A stretch of DNA of 64,000 nt. Source: Phoenix dactylifera. Lineage: Eukaryota; Streptophyta; Magnoliopsida; Arecales; Arecaceae. Location of the stretch: positions 62,001 to 126,000 of the forward strand of contig NW_024068212.1 in assembly GCF_009389715.1 (NCBI RefSeq), given 5' to 3'. The translations under genes and the position numbers were made by a program. Below are positions 60,920-64,000 of the stretch, in pieces (the stretch's first letter is position 1; each line of letters begins with the position of its first letter). The notes beneath the pieces are model-generated. The model did no database searches and had not been told where the DNA came from. It was given only the letters and a program-made list of their open reading frames with translations.

Positions 60920-61114
60920 TAACATGGTCATGTTTTGTCACTTGCCTGCATGGTGACCTTTGATCTAGACAGTGGTGTATCTGCGGAGCTCCCTCAATGG
61001 CCTGGTTGTTGTGCCATATGTACCCGTTATTTAGGCATGATTTATGTTTAGTGAAGTATAGTTGGTTCCAGAACAACTGGTGGCAGGAGTGGTGGCACTG
61101 ATTTTTCTTCTCTT

Positions 61115-61145
<31 letters not shown>

Positions 61146-61710
61146 AGGTGTGCGAGTGTGGGTGTGGTTTGGGGGTGTCAAGGAGATGTGCATGCTCAAT
61201 TACCCCCCTCCTCTGTCAACACTCCCCCACTCCAAAATATGATATACGTGAAGTTCACAGTTCTGATACCATCATGCTGTCAGTATGGTGCTCAACTTGC
61301 AACTGGAACACTAATAGTACATGTACCAATTATTTTGCATGCAGTTGGACTATTGATTGCATGGCCTTATTTTGCAGGTCCACAGAAAGTGTAAGGTCCA
61401 TGATTTAACCTTCCTATTTTTGTACATAAGAAGTGATTCATAGAATGGTCGAGTTCCTTAAGGGAAACATTTTTCCACAGCTTACAAATTGACTTTTGTC
61501 AGATCTTTGCGCAGAAACTCTTATTGTTCTCCAGTGAACTCACTTGATAAAGAAAACTAGGATTTAGAAAAAGAGCACATTTGCTTACGGGTGTGTATTG
61601 AAAATACTAAATTGTCATTACGTTGTTCTAATAATGAACGCCATGAAAGTGGATGTGCATCATGGTAGGATAAGTGATCCTCTAGCTGCCTAGCATGCCT
61701 TACTTTTAAC
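60920..61710 (+). other. INCENP 3'UTR and intergenic spacer
   Basis: A (CT)n microsatellite lies at about 61110-61146. No other gene is recognised; the 110-codon frame at 61062-61394 is driven by the CT run and is not called. Confidence 0.45.
61703..61710. repeat. Possible 8-bp target duplication of the hAT element
   Basis: cttttaac precedes the terminal motif TAGAGATGGG. hAT elements make 8-bp duplications; the other end lies outside the window, so this cannot be matched here. Confidence 0.35.
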
Positions 61711-62025
61711 TAGAGATGGGTACTGGGCCGGGCCGCCCATGGCCCGGCACGAAACGGGCCGTGCTAGGCACGGCTCATAAAAGGGGGCCGGGCTGGGTTA
61801 CCAATTCTTGGCCCGCGGGCCGAGCCCGGCACGACCCATAAGGGCCTGGGCTGGCATGACTCGTGGGCCAAGCACGGCACGGCCCGCGGGCCAGCCCGGC
61901 ACAGCCCATAAGGGCCTGAGCCCGGCACGGCCCGCGAGCCAGCCCGGAACGGGCCGCGGGCCAGCCCGGCACGACCCATAAGGGCTTGAACCGGGCCTGG
62001 GCCGGGCCAGACACGACCCGTCCCC
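61711..62025. repeat. 70-bp GC-rich subterminal repeats of the hAT element
   Basis: cccataagggc recurs at 61835, 61905 and 61975, exactly 70 bp apart, with ggcccgcgggccagcccggc between; a weaker copy (ctcataaaaggggg) lies near 61775. Such repeats bind transposase in hAT elements. The short minus-strand Ala/Gly/Pro/Arg frames across them are not genes. Confidence 0.85.
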
Positions 62026-62314
62026 CTTAAAATAAATGAAAATAATTTTTTTAATAAATTAATAAATATTGAAAACTAAGGATTTATTAATATAAAGCCA
62101 CCTTAATGGTGGGGGGTTTGGCATAGACCCCTACCAGTTTATTAATTTAAATCAAAATGGTACATGAAGGGAGGTTTGGACCTTGGTTTGACCTCCAGAA
62201 TACAATAAGAAAGGAGAAAAAATAGAGATGACTCACTTTAACAATTAAAAAAATAAAAATGTACAATTATAAAAAATTAAGAAATCTTACTAATCATCAG
62301 TGATTCAGTATTCA

Positions 62315-63997
62315 CTATTCAGTAGTGTTTGTATCATCATCATCAGAGGATATTGTATTTTGTCCATCTTTATCTTGAAGTCTCGCCTCAGCATCCAACC
62401 AATCTTTGAAGCAGAGAAGCATCTCAATCGTTTTGCCAGTCATCCTACTTCTCTTTTCGTCAAGAACACGTCGACCTGCACTAAAAGCGGATTCCGATGC
62501 TACCGTGGACATCGGCACAGCTAAAATATCGCGTGCAATTGCAGACATAACATGATATTGATTTTTAACACTCTTCCACCAAGATAATACATCTAGAGAA
62601 GGCTGTCTACTTTTCAGACTCCCGTTCTGACGCCGGCGAAGGTTCAGATGGGACTTCCTGAGATAAGGATTGAGGAGCCAGTGAGGTTCTCCTTCCATTG
62701 TCTGAACTTCCTGTGCCTCGTCCCAGAATATCCTCTCTGCTCGAGCGAAGCGACAAAGCGTTTCTCTATTTGATTTTCATCATATGCAGACTGAAGATTA
62801 TTTCGTAAATAAAATTCTAGTTCACTACTTAAAGATGAAGAAGATGAAGATGAACTTGAAGCATGTGTGTGTTTTCTCTGTGCAATGAATGAAAAAATAG
62901 ATGACGAACGAGAACTACTAGAAGAAGAAATAAAGCTTTGCACGGAGAATCTAGATCCACGAATTTTTTCATCATATATAGCATAAATATCATAAAGAAG
63001 TTGTTTTACCTCAATTTTAGCAGGTTCAGGATCTTGAATCATATTTTCACAGTATGCATCAAGTAAAATTAGCACGCCATTCAATTTAACTCTTGGATCA
63101 AATACAGCAGCTAAGTTATGCATAGGACATATCTTGTCCCAATACTCATTCCATTTAGATTCCATTTGTTCAATAATAGGCATTAAAACATCATCATATC
63201 TATATTCTGCAAATTTTTGACTAATTATATATGATTGTTGTAAAAATGAACATGAAGTTGGATAATAAATACCAGAAAGAACATTAGTAGCATTATAAAA
63301 ACTAAGCAAAAAATCTTTCAAATTTTTTTTCTTTATTCTAATCAATTTCAGTCAATGTAAAGCCTAATCCACGATCATTAATATATGCACTTAATAAGTT
63401 TTTATATGGGTATGCATCATGTATCATGCTATATGTTGAGTTCCAACGAGTAATTACATCAAGTTTAAATTTTTTAAAATGTTTACCATGATTTATACAT
63501 AGTTCCTTAAATTTTTGAAGTCTTGATCTTGAAGCATGAATAAAAGAAACTGCATTTCTAATTTTTGAAATGACATCTTGAATCATGCCCATGCCAACTT
63601 GAACAGAAAGATTTAAGATATAACATGCACATCTAATATGCAATAAATTTCTATTTAACATGGGATGCAATGAGTCCTTTAATAATGTAACCGCAGAATT
63701 ATTATTAGATGCATTATCAAAAGTAATAGACATAATTTTATCATTAATATTATATGAACATGCAGTTTGATAAATGGCATTTGAAATTTGTTGCCCAGAA
63801 TGTGGAAAATCAAAAGCACGAAAAGCAAGAATACGTTTATTTAATTGCCAATCATTATCAATATAATGAGCAGTAATGACAATAAAACAATTACTACCTA
63901 CAGATGCTGACCAAATATCAGAAGTTAATGAAATTTTTACATTTAAAGTAGAAAGTGTTTCAATTAAACTTTGTCTCATTGCTAAAAAGTTAGTCAT
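62315..63997 (-). pseudogene. Degenerate hAT transposase (zinc finger-type, RICESLEEPER-like)
   Basis: Three consecutive minus-strand frames continue one protein. 63997-63338 carries the RNase H-fold part: LTSDIWSA (first catalytic Asp), ITFDNASNN (second Asp), HIRCACYILNLSVQVG and ITRWNSTYSM. 63345-62644 carries YPTSCSFLQQSYIISQKF and AVFDPRVKLNG. 62698-62315 carries the C-terminal dimerisation domain: ARDILAVPMSTVASESAF, SAGRRVLDEKRSRM and LLCFKDWLDAE. A stop plus frameshift separates parts one and two at about 63338 (after TLTEID, at an A-run), and a frameshift separates parts two and three near 62650-62700. The CxxH motif usually reads CACH in this family; here it is CACY. An intron at one junction cannot be excluded, but the premature stop argues for a dead copy. 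The N terminus is beyond the window. Confidence 0.82.
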
Positions 63998-64000
63998 AGC

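Larger units (their letters stand above)
61711..64000 (-). mobile_element. hAT-superfamily DNA transposon, one end (partial)
   Basis: The terminal motif TAGAGATGGGTACTGGGCCG at 61711 is followed by 300 bp of GC-rich subterminal repeats, then a spacer and a minus-strand transposase that runs off the right edge. The arrangement is that of plant hAT (Ac/Tag-like) elements, in which short terminal repeats beginning TAGNGATG lead into GGGCCGGGCC-type repeats. The transposase reading frame is broken (see separate entry). The zinc-finger BED domain and second terminus are expected beyond 64000. Confidence 0.8.

Overview
This is nuclear DNA from a flowering plant. Introns are long, coding density is low, a CCAAT-binding transcription factor of the plant LEC1 type is present, and LTR retrotransposons, hAT and CACTA transposons and a PGG-domain gene relic are scattered through it. 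Base composition and the retroelement style suggest a monocot, possibly a palm; that is an inference, because no species marker is present.

Layout. (1) 0-7.5 kb: the last exon of an unidentified gene (+), a broken PGG/ankyrin-type membrane protein gene (-), a frameshifted N-terminal scrap of a coiled-coil NLR resistance gene (+), and simple repeats. (2) 7.5-46.9 kb: a local array of segmental duplicates. Unit A (about 7.5-22.4 kb), unit B (22.4-25.9 kb), unit C (25.9-34.1 kb) and unit D (34.1-41.3 kb) each carry or carried a LEC1-type NF-YB gene; a fifth partial unit E (44.1-46.9 kb) has only gene-downstream sequence. Three NF-YB genes look intact (8387-10308, 23175-25030, 34916-36858). The copy in unit C is a frameshifted pseudogene split by an internally deleted Copia element. 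Unit A was later invaded by a 7.9-kb Ty3/gypsy-type element with two 2.17-kb LTRs, 5-bp target duplications and a 3.5-kb non-coding interior; unit D preserves the matching empty site. (3) 41.3-49 kb: an inverted partial element of a related LTR family and a gypsy-type solo LTR. (4) 50.1-60.9 kb: a complete 8-exon gene (+) for the plant inner-centromere protein INCENP/WYRD; the predicted exons join in frame to 1738 residues. (5) 61.7-64.0 kb: one end of a degenerate hAT transposon (-) with 70-bp GC-rich subterminal repeats; it runs off the window.

Functionally, the NF-YB array would supply histone-fold subunits of the NF-Y (CCAAT-binding) complex, a class known for embryo and seed programmes. 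Two promoters carry a CCAAT box (as ATTGG) just upstream of the TATA box, so feedback by NF-Y is possible. The two most similar copies share changes in the histone fold that the first copy lacks, which suggests functional divergence. INCENP is an unrelated housekeeping gene of the chromosomal passenger complex. The most unusual signal is a family of non-coding LTR elements that share 44-47-bp leader repeats next to the primer-binding site, twin hairpins at the LTR edge and 34-bp minisatellites inside the LTRs.
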